A stretch of DNA of 64,000 nucleotides from Blastopirellula retiformator (GTDB lineage Bacteria; Planctomycetota; Planctomycetia; Pirellulales; Pirellulaceae), in assembly GCF_007859755.1 (NCBI RefSeq), contig NZ_SJPF01000002.1, positions 453,729 through 517,728 on the forward strand. The letters are read 5' to 3'. Made by a program: the position numbers and the translations under genes. Each line of letters starts with the position of its first letter. Within the stretch, counting starts at the first letter, position 1. The notes beneath the pieces are model-generated. The model had not been told where the DNA came from. It saw only the letters and a program-made list of their open reading frames with translations, and made no database searches. Shown here one piece after another: positions 26,305-34,868 of this stretch.

Positions 26305-27513
26305 ATGAACGACCCCAACCGCGTTCCGCTCGACGTCTCCGATCTCGGTTTTTCGACTTCCGCCGTCCAAGCGGGCGAAGCGCGTCAAAAGCCCGAAAGC
26401 GCGATCACCGACCCGATCTTCTGCGCGTCGACCTACACCTTTCCCGATACGGCGTCAGTCATCCGCTACATCGAGGAAGGCCAAGAGCGGGAAGAATATG
26501 GCCGCTACGGCAACCCGGGCGAAAAAGTGGCCGAAAAGAAATTGGCCGCTCTCGAAGGGGGCGAAGACGCGGTCTTGTACGCCAGCGGCATGGCGGCGAT
26601 CGTCGGCCTGCTGATGGCCAAGCTGAACGCCGGCGACGAAGTGATCTTCTTCGACGAATGTTATCACCGCAGCCGCGAGTTCTGCTCGAAGCACATGTCG
26701 CGGTTTGGCGTCGTCACCCGCCAGGTGAAAGCGTGCGACTACGACGCGATGGAAGCCGCGATCAACGAAAACACCAAGATGCTGATCAGCGAATCGCCGA
26801 CCAACCCGCACTTGAGCGTCGTTGATCTTGAGAAGTTCGCGGCGATCGGCAAAAAGCATAACGTCGAAACGCTGATCGACGCCACGCTAGCAACCCCGTT
26901 CAACGTGCGACCGATCGACTACGGCGTCGACTACGTACTCCACTCGGCGACCAAGTACCTGGCTGGGCACAATGACCTATTAGCCGGCGTGATCATCGGC
27001 TCGAAGACCCAGCTCGAATCGGTTCGCAAGCTGCGTGGCATCATGGGGGGCATCAACTCGCCGCACAACATCTATCTGCTGCTTCGCGGTTTGAAGACCT
27101 TCAGCCTGCGGATGGAGCGGCACAACCGCAACGGTCAGGCGATCGCCGAGTTCCTCGAGTCGCACCCGAAGGTCGAAAAGGTTTACTACCCGGGCCTGCC
27201 GTCGCACAAGTATTACGAAGTCGCCAAGAAAACGATGAGCGGCTACGGCGGCTTGATCACCTTCTTGATCAAAGACGCCGACTGGCGGAAGACGGCCGAC
27301 GTGATCGACGCGGTGAAGATTCCCCGCATCGGTCCGAGCCTCGGCGGCGTCGAGTCGCTGATCGAACAACCCTTGGTGATGAGCTACTTCCAGCTAAAGC
27401 CGGAAGAACGGGCCAAGTTTGGCATCTTCGACAACATGATCCGCATGTCATGCGGCATCGAAGACGCCGAAGACCTGATCGCCGACCTGAAGCAGGCGCT
27501 CGACTCGATTTAA
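26305..27513 (+). CDS. Trans-sulfuration family PLP enzyme (cystathionine gamma-synthase / sulfhydrylase-like)
   Basis: A 402-residue Cys/Met metabolism PLP enzyme. The Schiff-base lysine is K217 in HSATKYLAGHND, the PLP ring Asp is D192 in LIDATLATP, and the phosphate-binding ASGMAAI lies at ~93-99. The usual YGGT segment is replaced by ECYHRSREF, so substrate recognition differs from the second copy downstream. Activity could be cystathionine gamma-synthase, O-acylhomoserine sulfhydrylase or methionine gamma-lyase. It is preceded by a candidate SAM riboswitch and followed, after 177 bases, by a paralogue. Confidence 0.85.
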   Translation: MNDPNRVPLDVSDLGFSTSAVQAGEARQKPESAITDPIFCASTYTFPDTASVIRYIEEGQEREEYGRYGNPGEKVAEKKLAALEGGEDAVLYASGMAAIVGLLMAKLNAGDEVIFFDECYHRSREFCSKHMSRFGVVTRQVKACDYDAMEAAINENTKMLISESPTNPHLSVVDLEKFAAIGKKHNVETLIDATLATPFNVRPIDYGVDYVLHSATKYLAGHNDLLAGVIIGSKTQLESVRKLRGIMGGINSPHNIYLLLRGLKTFSLRMERHNRNGQAIAEFLESHPKVEKVYYPGLPSHKYYEVAKKTMSGYGGLITFLIKDADWRKTADVIDAVKIPRIGPSLGGVESLIEQPLVMSYFQLKPEERAKFGIFDNMIRMSCGIEDAEDLIADLKQALDSI

Positions 27514-27555
27514 GTCGGAAGGAGAAATAGGACACGGGTACAATCAACAACGTAC

Positions 27556-27582
27556 GCCACTGCTGGCTCGCCCAGCAGTGGC
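27556..27582. repeat. CACTGCTGG palindrome
   Basis: A 27-bp palindrome of the CCACTGCTGG-N5-CCAGCAGTGG family lies between the two trans-sulfuration genes. The same family is found at 11615-11745 and 24633-24655. It may influence readthrough between the two paralogues. Confidence 0.75.
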
Positions 27583-27690
27583 GCACAAGACCTCTCATTA
27601 CCACGTTTCTTACCGTGATCCGATCCGTGATATCCGTGTTCCATTCTTGCCGCCCTGCCCCCAAATCCATCTAGCAGAAAGTAGAGACTG

Positions 27691-28833
27691 ATGCAGTTCC
27701 GTACCAAGGCGATTCATGTCGGCAACGCTCGCGATCCGCAAACCGGTGCGGTCGTGCCGCCGATTCATGTCGCCAGCACGTACGTGCAGCCTGGCGCTGG
27801 GGATTGGGGCGAGTTCGACTATTCTCGCAGCGGCAATCCGACCCGCAAAAACCTGGAGACGACCCTCGCCGCGCTCGAAAGTGGAACCGGCGCCCTCGCC
27901 TACGCGTCCGGCATGGCGGCGATCCATGGCGCTATGATGCTGCTGGAAACCGGCGACCATGTCCTGGCCGGGTCGGACATTTACGGCGGCGCCTATCGGC
28001 TGCTGCACAAGATCTGCAATCGCTCAGGCATCAGCACGACGCTGGCCAACTCCAGCGATCTAGCCGCCCTGGAAGCGGCGATCACCCCCAAGACCAAGAT
28101 GCTGTGGATCGAAAGTCCCGGCAATCCGCAAATGTCGATCACCGACATCGCGGCGTGCGCCAAGATCGCCAAGAAGCACAACTTGCTGCTCGGCGTCGAC
28201 AGCACCTTCGCCACGCCGGTCCTGACGCGGCCGCTGGAACTGGGCGCCGACATCGTGATGCACTCGGCCACCAAGTACTTCGGCGGGCACAGCGACGTGC
28301 TGGGCGGCGCCTTAGTCGTCAAAGACAAAGAGCTGTACGACAAGCTCTACTTCGTGCAAAACGCCACCGGCGCCGTCATGGGGCCGTTTGAATCGTTCCT
28401 GGTCAGCCGCGGCTTGAAGACGCTCGAACTACGGGTTCGCGAGCAATGCCGCACCGCACAGAAGATCGCCGAATACCTGGACGCCGACCCGCGGATCTCC
28501 CGCGTCCTCTACCCTGGCCTGCCTTCCCATCCGGGACACGACATCGCCGCCAAGCAAATGGAGGGCGGTTTTGGGGCGATGCTCAGCTTTGAGGTCGCTG
28601 GCGACTATGCGAAAGCGAAAAAGGTGGCCGAGTCGACGCATCTGTTCCAACTTGCCGTTAGCCTAGGGGCGGTCGAATCGCTGATCGAACAACCGGCCTC
28701 GATGTCGCATGCCAGTTACGACCGCGAAGCGCGACTAGCGCATGGCATCAAAGATGAGCTGATCCGCCTGTCGGTCGGGCTAGAAGCGTTTGAAGATCTG
28801 CGGGATGACCTGGATCAGGCGTTGAATGCGTAA
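27691..28833 (+). CDS. Trans-sulfuration family PLP enzyme (cystathionine gamma-lyase/synthase)
   Basis: A 380-residue enzyme closer to classical MetB/MccB proteins. K195 in [16 protein letters not shown] binds PLP, D170 lies in [12 protein letters not shown], and the DIYGGAYRL motif supplies the active-site Tyr. [17 protein letters not shown] near the C-terminus is family-typical. It either makes cystathionine from an activated homoserine and cysteine, or cleaves cystathionine to cysteine; the sequence does not separate these. AGAAAG precedes the ATG at 27691. With the upstream paralogue it could form a two-step interconversion of cysteine and homocysteine. Confidence 0.9.
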   Translation: MQFRTKAIHVGNARDPQTGAVVPPIHVASTYVQPGAGDWGEFDYSRSGNPTRKNLETTLAALESGTGALAYASGMAAIHGAMMLLETGDHVLAGSDIYGGAYRLLHKICNRSGISTTLANSSDLAALEAAITPKTKMLWIESPGNPQMSITDIAACAKIAKKHNLLLGVDSTFATPVLTRPLELGADIVMHSATKYFGGHSDVLGGALVVKDKELYDKLYFVQNATGAVMGPFESFLVSRGLKTLELRVREQCRTAQKIAEYLDADPRISRVLYPGLPSHPGHDIAAKQMEGGFGAMLSFEVAGDYAKAKKVAESTHLFQLAVSLGAVESLIEQPASMSHASYDREARLAHGIKDELIRLSVGLEAFEDLRDDLDQALNA

Positions 28834-28854
28834 GAGCAGGTGACCAATTTCCGA

Positions 28855-28992
28855 CACTAACCCGAGGCGCGAGCCGAGGGAATGCGGTCGGGAGCAACGG
28901 AGAGGATACCTTGCGCTCCGTGGCCGGAACTTGACCGGTGACCTTATCCTAACATCCGTATCCATTCCCTCGGCTCGCGCCTCGGGTTAGTG
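28855..28992. repeat. Long inverted repeat, 30-bp perfect arms
   Basis: Arms at 28855-28884 and 28963-28992 are perfect inverted copies, built on the CCCGAGGCGCGAGCCGAGGG repeat that also occurs at 5315-5341. They enclose 78 bases without coding content. The structure lies between convergent genes, immediately before a bidirectional terminator at 29004-29036. Confidence 0.85.
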
Positions 28993-29003
28993 TGTCCGCG
29001 CAC

Positions 29004-29036
29004 AAAAAAAACGCCTCGCATGGCGAGGCGTTTTTT
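29004..29036. terminator. Bidirectional intrinsic terminator
   Basis: An ACGCCTCGC/GCGAGGCGT stem with a 3-base loop has an A-run on its left and a T-run on its right. It can therefore end transcription of the PLP gene on the plus strand and of the Cys-rich gene (ending at 29060) on the minus strand. Confidence 0.9.
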
Positions 29037-29059
29037 CTGGGGATCTCGAAGTTCGGGAA

Positions 29060-29677
29060 CTACTTCGATTTGGGCGCCGCGAAGTAGACGCCCGACTTGG
29101 TCGAGTGGCTGACTCGCGATACGCCGCTCTTCTCGGCAATCACCTTGCTGTAGTACAGGTTGGCTTTGCCGGCTGGTTTGACGTCGCTAACCTGGGCCGA
29201 CTTCCAACTGCCGGGAGGTTGGAACCGGGCCGGTTCCGGGACAATCGAGGTCGGTTCTTCGACCATCGGCGGGGTCGGCGGAGTCGGGACGCCCTGGCCA
29301 TCCCAGACCGGAGCGTTTTCGATCATCGGCGAACCGTAGTGGGTCACCGGAGGCACGCCGGCGCCGCAGCCGACGCAATCGCCGCACCCGATGCTGCTGG
29401 TGCAGCCGCCGCAGCCGCAGCTACCGTTAAAGCGAATCGGGCAGAAGAGACGCTCAACGCCCCCCTTCAAATGACAGAAGCCCGTTTTCAGGCCGCTGCC
29501 GATGTTCTTCAGCGCGGTTCCCAGCGGGTTGCAACAAGGGTCGCAACAGGTCCGCGCCTGGCACGAAGAGCAGCCACACGACGGCGCCGGAGTCGCACAT
29601 CCGCAATCCCCCGCCATGGCGACATTGACCGCTAGCAAACAGGCGACAATCGCTCCGCAAACCAAGTTTTTGACCAT
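29060..29677 (-). CDS. Cysteine-rich secreted protein (205 aa)
   Basis: A signal peptide (KNLVCGAIVACLLAVNVAMAG) is followed by a region with about 19 cysteines within residues 25-110, arranged as CGC, CSSC, CCDPCC and CGCGGC clusters. The C-terminal half is Pro-rich and then basic, with VSDVKPAGKANLYYSKVI. No known family fits. Many planctomycetes have Cys-rich envelope proteins, so a disulfide-linked surface role is plausible but inferred. It is divergent from a second Cys-rich exported protein, with 306 bases between the starts. Confidence 0.7.
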   Translation of the reverse strand: MVKNLVCGAIVACLLAVNVAMAGDCGCATPAPSCGCSSCQARTCCDPCCNPLGTALKNIGSGLKTGFCHLKGGVERLFCPIRFNGSCGCGGCTSSIGCGDCVGCGAGVPPVTHYGSPMIENAPVWDGQGVPTPPTPPMVEEPTSIVPEPARFQPPGSWKSAQVSDVKPAGKANLYYSKVIAEKSGVSRVSHSTKSGVYFAAPKSK

Positions 29678-29983
29678 TGTTCTTTCTTCCTTCAGTGATG
29701 CGTCCGCCCGGCGAGGGCGATCATGTTCGGTTGTGGCGACTTCCTCCTTCGCCGGAATAATTCATCGAACCAGCATGACGCGAAAAACCAGAACTTCCCG
29801 AACAACCGCCAATCTCCACCACCGCACGCCAAACCACCCAGATTCGCGCGCATTAACCTGGAAAAACTTTTCGGATTATCGCGACTTTTCCTTTAGGCGG
29901 CGTAGCGGTCGTACCGATTACATCGATGGAAGCGGAAGATTTCACCGCTCCATCCGTCCCCCCGGAATGAAGGAAATCTCGGA
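29678..29983. other. Shared upstream region of two Cys-rich protein genes
   Basis: There is no credible gene between the divergent starts at 29677 and 29984. The region should hold both promoters; I could not pick out clear -35/-10 pairs. The base composition is less GC-rich than the flanking genes, as expected for a promoter region. Confidence 0.45.
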
Positions 29984-31243
29984 ATGTCGTTCTCTACCCG
30001 CATGGCGCTAGCTGCTGTCCTTGTCATGGCCAGCATGCTTACCGCTACCAGCTACGCTCAGACCCAAGAGCCGCGCGTTGGTCGTTTGTTTCCCAGCACT
30101 ACCAGCTCGTCGGACCGAATCTATCAAGCGCGGCAGCGTGCCGCCAAAGCGAGCCGCATCGCGACTCAAATCGAAACCAACGCCGCCGAAGTCGAGCAAG
30201 TCGACTACTCGGTCCTCAGCGCTCAGCCCAGCGTCGAAATGGTCGAACCGGGCGTCGAGTTCATGGAACACGAAGGCGTGATCATGGAAGAAGGCCCGCA
30301 CCATCACGGCGCCATGCATGGCGACGGCTGCGGCTGTCAGTCGTGCGGAACCGGCGATTGCGGTCCCAGCTGCGGATCGTCGTGCGGCGGCTGCGGCCAG
30401 TGCGAAACTTGCTGCATGACCTGCATCCCGCTCTGCTTTAAGCTGAACTGGGACGATTTCTCGGTCAACGCCGGCGTCGAAGGCTTTAAGAATGGCCTGA
30501 ACCGCGGCATGGACGGCAGCTTCGGCTACATGTACGGATTCAACTGGGGGATGCCGATCGGCTTTCTGCCGAAGTCGGGCCTCGGTTTCCAAATCGGCAT
30601 GTCAGGCTCTAACGCCAACCTGTATGGCGCCAGTTTCACCGAATCGAGCCGCGATCAGACCTTCTTCACGGTCGGTTTGTTCCGCCGGGTCGACTGGGGC
30701 TGGCAGGGCGGCATCGCCTTCGATCACCTGAAGGACCAGTGGTACTATGACGTCGAAGTGAGCCAGGTTCGCGGTCAGCTGAGCTGGGTCTTCCAAGGCT
30801 GTAACGAAGTCGGCTTCCAGTTCTCGGCCAGCGATTCGGAAGGATCGGGCGCCGCCACGATCGACATCCCCGGCACCGATGCGACCAATAACCTGACCGA
30901 AACGGTCGCCGCGACCAACCTGTATACCTTCTTCTGGCGTCGCCGGCTGGACGACTGCGGCCGCTCGGTTCGCCTGTTCGGCGGTTGGACCGGCGACAGC
31001 CAAGGGATCTTGGGCGCCGACGCTCACGTGCCGCTGACGCAGCGACTGGCCTTGGATTCGGGCTTCACGTTCCTGTTGCCCGACAGCCAACAGACCCGGA
31101 CCCGCAACGAGGAAGAAGCCTGGAATATCGGCATCAACCTGGTCTGGTACCCGTTCGCCGGGTCGAAGTGCGGCAGCACCAGCTACTATCGGCCGCTGAT
31201 GAACGTGGCCAACAACGGCGACTTCATCCTGCGTCGCCAGTAA
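29984..31243 (+). CDS. Cys-rich outer-membrane beta-barrel-like protein
   Basis: A 419-residue exported protein. After a signal peptide (cleavage near SYA-QTQE) comes a helical linker, a His-rich patch (HHHGAMHGDG), and a Cys cluster at ~110-145 with about a dozen Cys in CGCQSCGTGDCGPSC- and CGGCGQCETCC-like patterns. From residue ~150 the protein shows alternating amphipathic strands with Gly and aromatic residues, ending in a conserved-looking LVWYPFAGSKCG block. This resembles planctomycete-specific porin-like proteins (the DUF6666 group may be related). The upstream AAGGAAA sequence supports the ATG at 29984. Confidence 0.7.
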   Translation: MSFSTRMALAAVLVMASMLTATSYAQTQEPRVGRLFPSTTSSSDRIYQARQRAAKASRIATQIETNAAEVEQVDYSVLSAQPSVEMVEPGVEFMEHEGVIMEEGPHHHGAMHGDGCGCQSCGTGDCGPSCGSSCGGCGQCETCCMTCIPLCFKLNWDDFSVNAGVEGFKNGLNRGMDGSFGYMYGFNWGMPIGFLPKSGLGFQIGMSGSNANLYGASFTESSRDQTFFTVGLFRRVDWGWQGGIAFDHLKDQWYYDVEVSQVRGQLSWVFQGCNEVGFQFSASDSEGSGAATIDIPGTDATNNLTETVAATNLYTFFWRRRLDDCGRSVRLFGGWTGDSQGILGADAHVPLTQRLALDSGFTFLLPDSQQTRTRNEEEAWNIGINLVWYPFAGSKCGSTSYYRPLMNVANNGDFILRRQ

Positions 31244-31269
31244 AACGAGTCATTTCGAGGGGAGGAGTC

Positions 31270-31325
31270 GAGCCGCCGCCGGTCTAGGAGCGACTAGATC
31301 TGCGGCGGCTCGCTCCATTTTTTCC
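31270..31325 (+). terminator. Intrinsic terminator after the beta-barrel gene
   Basis: GAGCCGCCGC (31270-31279) pairs with GCGGCGGCTC (31302-31311), followed by a T-rich tail from 31317. It lies 27 bases after the stop codon of the Cys-rich barrel gene. Confidence 0.8.
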
Positions 31326-31553
31326 TCGCGTGACTTTCTTTCGGGATTTCCCCCGCCCGACGTAACCCGCTTTCGTAGCATGACTTCACAAAACTGGATG
31401 GGGTCGATATACTTGCGCGTTTACAAGACTAAGTTGCATGTCAACTGGGGTGAACAGCCGAATCTCACCGTAGGGATTGGCCCTGCTCCGCGGACGCCAA
31501 GTTCGCTCGCGTCGAGCTGCACACGACACTAACTTACTGTTGCCACTAGGTTT

Positions 31554-32828
31554 ATGAATCAACCCAAGAAGAGCCATTGGGCGTCGCTGGCAGCCGCTCT
31601 TGGCGCCGCGCCTGCTGAAAATCAAAGCGAAGAACCGTCGAGCGAAGCTCCGGCCCCTGAGCAAACGCAGGAAGTCCAGCAGCCGACGGCCGAAGTCGTA
31701 GATGAAGGCGAAGCGGCCGAAACCGTCGAAATCTCGGAGCCGGTCGCCGAAGCGCCCGTCTTGGAAGAACCGGCGGAAGAAGAAGCTCCGGTCGAAGAAG
31801 AAGTGGCGGAAGAGCCCGCCCCCCCGACCAAACGACACTGGGCCGGCCTGGCTCAGTCGCTCGGCCTGCCGGTCGAACGTCTCTTCGGCAATTCGGAACC
31901 CGCTCCGCAGCCGCCAGCCGCGAAGAAGCCGGCTCCGAAACCGGCGCCCAAGCCGCAGCCGGCCGCCGCGATCGAGAAAGAGCTGACCGAGAAGCCCGAG
32001 CCGAGCCCGGCCGAATCGACCGCCCGCAGCCTCTTCGACGAGCGGGACGAATCGCCCGAGTCGGAAAAGCGGGCCGCCAACCTGTTCATTCAGATCGACT
32101 CGAGCTCGAAGAAGTCGAGCGATCCGGCGCCGGAAACGCGCAACCTGATCCCCGGCGATGAGATCTTCTTCGAGACCGGCGACTACGACCTGATCGAAGA
32201 TATGACCGATGAGCCGGAACCGGTCGACGAGGACGACGACCACGATGACGAACCGGCGCCGCGCAGCCGGAAGCGGAAAGAAGCGTCGGACGAAGACGAA
32301 TCGGGCGCCCCGCGTCGCCGCCGTCGTCGTCGCCGCGGACGTCGCCGTGAACGCTCGGAAACGACCAGCGAAGAAGATGGTAGCGATGAGCCGCAGGGCG
32401 AAGCGACCGAAGTCGCCGCCGAACTGGAGCCTGCCGCCAAAGAAGCGAGCTCGTCCGAGTCAGGCGACGAAGAAGGATCGGAATCGAGCGGCGCCCCGCG
32501 TCGCCGTCGCCGCCGTCGTCGTTCACGCAAGGCGGATGATGGCGAACCGCGAGCCAAGTCGAGCGAATCGGCGCCGAAGCGCGAACTGACCGACGTCGAC
32601 TTCCCCGGCGATGAAGACGCCTCGCTGGACGACGTCTACGACGACGATGACGATCACGACATGCGTCGTCATCGCAACATCCCGTCGTGGCTCGATGCGG
32701 TGACCTCGATCGTCGATATGAACATCGAACGCCACAAGACCGCCCCGGCCCACGTCGAACGTCGCAGCGGTGGCGGAGGCGGACGCCGACGTCGCGGTGG
32801 CGGACGTCGCCCAGCGGCCAAAGACTAA
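31554..32828 (+). CDS. Intrinsically disordered Arg-tract / acidic protein
   Basis: A 424-residue low-complexity protein without a globular catalytic domain. Two short related helices (SHWASLAAALG near the N-terminus and RHWAGLAQSLGL near residue 95) punctuate Glu/Pro/Ala-rich stretches. Acidic DE-rich segments alternate with two GAPRRRRRRRR tracts (about residues 255 and 320). A likely structured segment, IPSWLDAVTSIVDMNIE, precedes a C-terminal RRSGGGGGRRRRGGGRR tail. This pattern resembles the RNA-binding scaffold region of RNase E or RGG-box proteins. RNA binding is an inference from composition. A terminator lies before the gene, so it has its own promoter. Confidence 0.7.
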   Translation: MNQPKKSHWASLAAALGAAPAENQSEEPSSEAPAPEQTQEVQQPTAEVVDEGEAAETVEISEPVAEAPVLEEPAEEEAPVEEEVAEEPAPPTKRHWAGLAQSLGLPVERLFGNSEPAPQPPAAKKPAPKPAPKPQPAAAIEKELTEKPEPSPAESTARSLFDERDESPESEKRAANLFIQIDSSSKKSSDPAPETRNLIPGDEIFFETGDYDLIEDMTDEPEPVDEDDDHDDEPAPRSRKRKEASDEDESGAPRRRRRRRRGRRRERSETTSEEDGSDEPQGEATEVAAELEPAAKEASSSESGDEEGSESSGAPRRRRRRRRSRKADDGEPRAKSSESAPKRELTDVDFPGDEDASLDDVYDDDDDHDMRRHRNIPSWLDAVTSIVDMNIERHKTAPAHVERRSGGGGGRRRRGGGRRPAAKD

Positions 32829-32907
32829 CAGACTTGAAACCTGCGCCACTGACCTTGTAGGGTGGATGCAGTAAGCGCGATCGATTCTGATTCGATCGCT
32901 CAGCTGA

Positions 32908-33058
32908 ACCGCCTGTTGAAAAATGCCCTCGTGGCATTTTTCAACCTCGCCAGGCTCAGAGCGTAGCTCTTCACAGCTCGCAAAATAACGACTTACGTCG
33001 CTATTTTGGGATCGCACCCATGCGATCACGCAGTCCGTCGAGAAAATCAACGGACTGC
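32908..33058 (-). mobile_element. 151-bp TA-flanked MITE-like element, copy B
   Basis: This inverted copy has the same 151-bp length as the other four. The right end retains the flanking TA (33059-33060), while the left flank reads GA, so one side has mutated. The internal hairpins are conserved, including the ATAACGAC/GTCGCTAT stem and the GAAAAATGCC...GGCATTTTTC stem. It lies 80 bases after the Arg-tract gene. Confidence 0.8.
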
Positions 33059-33167
33059 TAGAGCGTTTTTCTGATAGCTGTAGCGTTTCTGGCGTTGGTG
33101 AGGCAAGCTGGTCAAGGCGGCCGCAACCAGCCAAAACGCTAAAGATTGAAGAAAACCGCTCTAAATC

Positions 33168-33210
33168 GACGCCCCAGGATCTTCTCCGAGATCCCGGGGC
33201 GTCTTCATTT
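33168..33210 (+). terminator. Probable intrinsic terminator
   Basis: GACGCCCC (33168-33175) pairs with GGGGCGTC (33196-33203), extended inward by GGATCT/AGATCC, and a T-rich TTCATTTT tail follows. It lies well downstream of the Arg-tract gene, beyond the mobile element. Confidence 0.6.
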
Positions 33211-33421
33211 TCTCGCATGCATTGCCTGAATCTTGGGCAAAACTCGGCGTCTCTTTCGCCCATCGGCTGACCAGATTTCGCTTCAACTCCCAAATTTCTG
33301 GGGATATCGAGTGATTCCGGAACATCCACCATATCGGCACGCGACTTGCAATAGAAGCGTTTGTAATAGAACGCCGCACCCGATCCGAGCGGCGATTGGT
33401 ACATCTAGGGGAGTGCAGCGC

Positions 33422-34867
33422 GTGCGCCGTCCAATGCGAATGCTGGTGATCGATGATGATCCCGGCGTCGCCCTTATCGTTCAGGAAGCTCTTGGCAGCT
33501 TTGCGATGGAGTTCCACTCCGCCGACTGCGGCGCGACTGGTTTGCAGCTGTTAGAGAAGCGTCGTCCCGACGTAGTCTTGCTTGACCAGATGCTGCCCGA
33601 CTGCACCGGGGTCGAACTGATCAAGAAGATTCAATCGATCGATTCGCGGCTCCCCATTCTGTTCGTCACATCGCGCAAATCGAGCGACCTGGCGATCGAA
33701 GCGATGAAGCTCGGCACGTTTGACTTTCTCACCAAGCCGTTCGCCCCCGAGACGATCGCCGAGAAAGTGCTGGAAGCGATCGAGAGCCGTCATCTGATGC
33801 TAATGCCGGTGCAGCTACCTTCCCAGAACGAGCCGTCCGACGTCGGCGACCGCTTGGTCGGCGCTTGTCCGGCGATGCAAACGGTCTACAAATCGATCGG
33901 CCGCGCCGCGGCGCACGACATTCCCGTCTTGCTACAAGGCGAGAACGGCACCGGCAAAGAGCTGGTCGCCCGCGCAATCTACCAACATGGGCAACGAGGC
34001 GACCGTCCGTTCCACAAGATCTCGTGCACCGACTTCACCGCCCAGTGGCTTGAGAGCGAACTGCTGGGGCATGAGCCTTGTGCGATGCCGGGCCTGATGA
34101 CCCAGCGAATTGGCAAGTTCGAGCAATGCAATGGCGGCACGATCCTGCTCGAAGAGATCGCCGCGATTCCGCACGCCTTACAAAGTAAGTTGCTCCGCTA
34201 CCTTTCCGAAAAGCGTTTTGAGCGCCTCGGCGGAGACGAAACGCTGCATAGCGACGTTACCCTCTTCTTCACGACCAGCTACGACGCCGAAGAGCTGGTC
34301 GCCGAAGGGCGATTGCGTCCTGACCTCTACTATCTGCTGAGCGGCTTTTTGATCAAGCTGCCGCCGCTGCGAGAGCGGGAAGACGACTTGCGGCTGTTGG
34401 TTGATCACTTCGTTAGTCAGTTCAGCCGCGTCGAGCGGATCTCGAACATGGGGGCGGTTCGCACCTCGGACGATTCGCTCCGCCTGCTCGCCGACTACAG
34501 CTGGCCTGGCAATGTTTCCGAACTGCGGAGCGTATTGAGAAGAGCAATGATTGAATCCCAAGGCGCCGTAATCGCCTCTGAGTACTTACGTCGGGTTTTG
34601 CGAGAAAGTGGCGCCGATCGCCGCCACGGCGAGGCCCTCGATACAAATTGGGAGCGATTTGTTGACGAACGGATCTCTAGCAAGTCGAATGACATCTATT
34701 CCGAGGCGGTCATCGAGATGGAACGCCATCTGATCTCGCTGATCCTCCGCCAGACCGGCGGCAATCAGGCGCACGCCGCCCGGTTGCTCGGCATTACCCG
34801 CACTAGCCTGCGGAAGAAGATCAACTACCTCGGCCTCGAGATCGAGCAATTCCTCGCGACGGCCTAG
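33422..34867 (+). CDS. NtrC-like response regulator with degenerate sigma-54 contact motifs
   Basis: The order is receiver domain (LVIDDDP, phospho-acceptor Asp in DVVLLDQMLPD), AAA+ domain and Fis-type helix-turn-helix (HAARLLGITRTSLRKKINYLGL). In the AAA+ domain Walker A is intact (GENGTGKE) and Walker B reads TILLEEI. The sigma-54-contacting GAFTGA loop is replaced by PCAMPGL, and the second arginine-finger position (normally YRL) reads YLL. It therefore probably does not activate sigma-54 in the classical way. The GTG at 33422 has AGGGGAG about 8 bases upstream; the ATG at 33434 is an alternative. The kinase gene begins 2 bases after the stop codon, so the two form a pair. Confidence 0.85.
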   Translation: MRRPMRMLVIDDDPGVALIVQEALGSFAMEFHSADCGATGLQLLEKRRPDVVLLDQMLPDCTGVELIKKIQSIDSRLPILFVTSRKSSDLAIEAMKLGTFDFLTKPFAPETIAEKVLEAIESRHLMLMPVQLPSQNEPSDVGDRLVGACPAMQTVYKSIGRAAAHDIPVLLQGENGTGKELVARAIYQHGQRGDRPFHKISCTDFTAQWLESELLGHEPCAMPGLMTQRIGKFEQCNGGTILLEEIAAIPHALQSKLLRYLSEKRFERLGGDETLHSDVTLFFTTSYDAEELVAEGRLRPDLYYLLSGFLIKLPPLREREDDLRLLVDHFVSQFSRVERISNMGAVRTSDDSLRLLADYSWPGNVSELRSVLRRAMIESQGAVIASEYLRRVLRESGADRRHGEALDTNWERFVDERISSKSNDIYSEAVIEMERHLISLILRQTGGNQAHAARLLGITRTSLRKKINYLGLEIEQFLATA

Positions 34868-34868
34868 G

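Larger units (their letters stand above)
32829..33421. other. Intergenic region with repeats and a terminator
   Basis: No gene is seen in these 593 bases. They contain a TAGGGTGGATGCAG repeat (32858-32877), the 151-bp mobile element copy B (32908-33058), an AGAGCG/CGCTCT pair spanning about 33061-33162, and a terminator hairpin (33168-33210). The promoter of the response-regulator gene must lie in the last ~200 bases. Confidence 0.55.
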
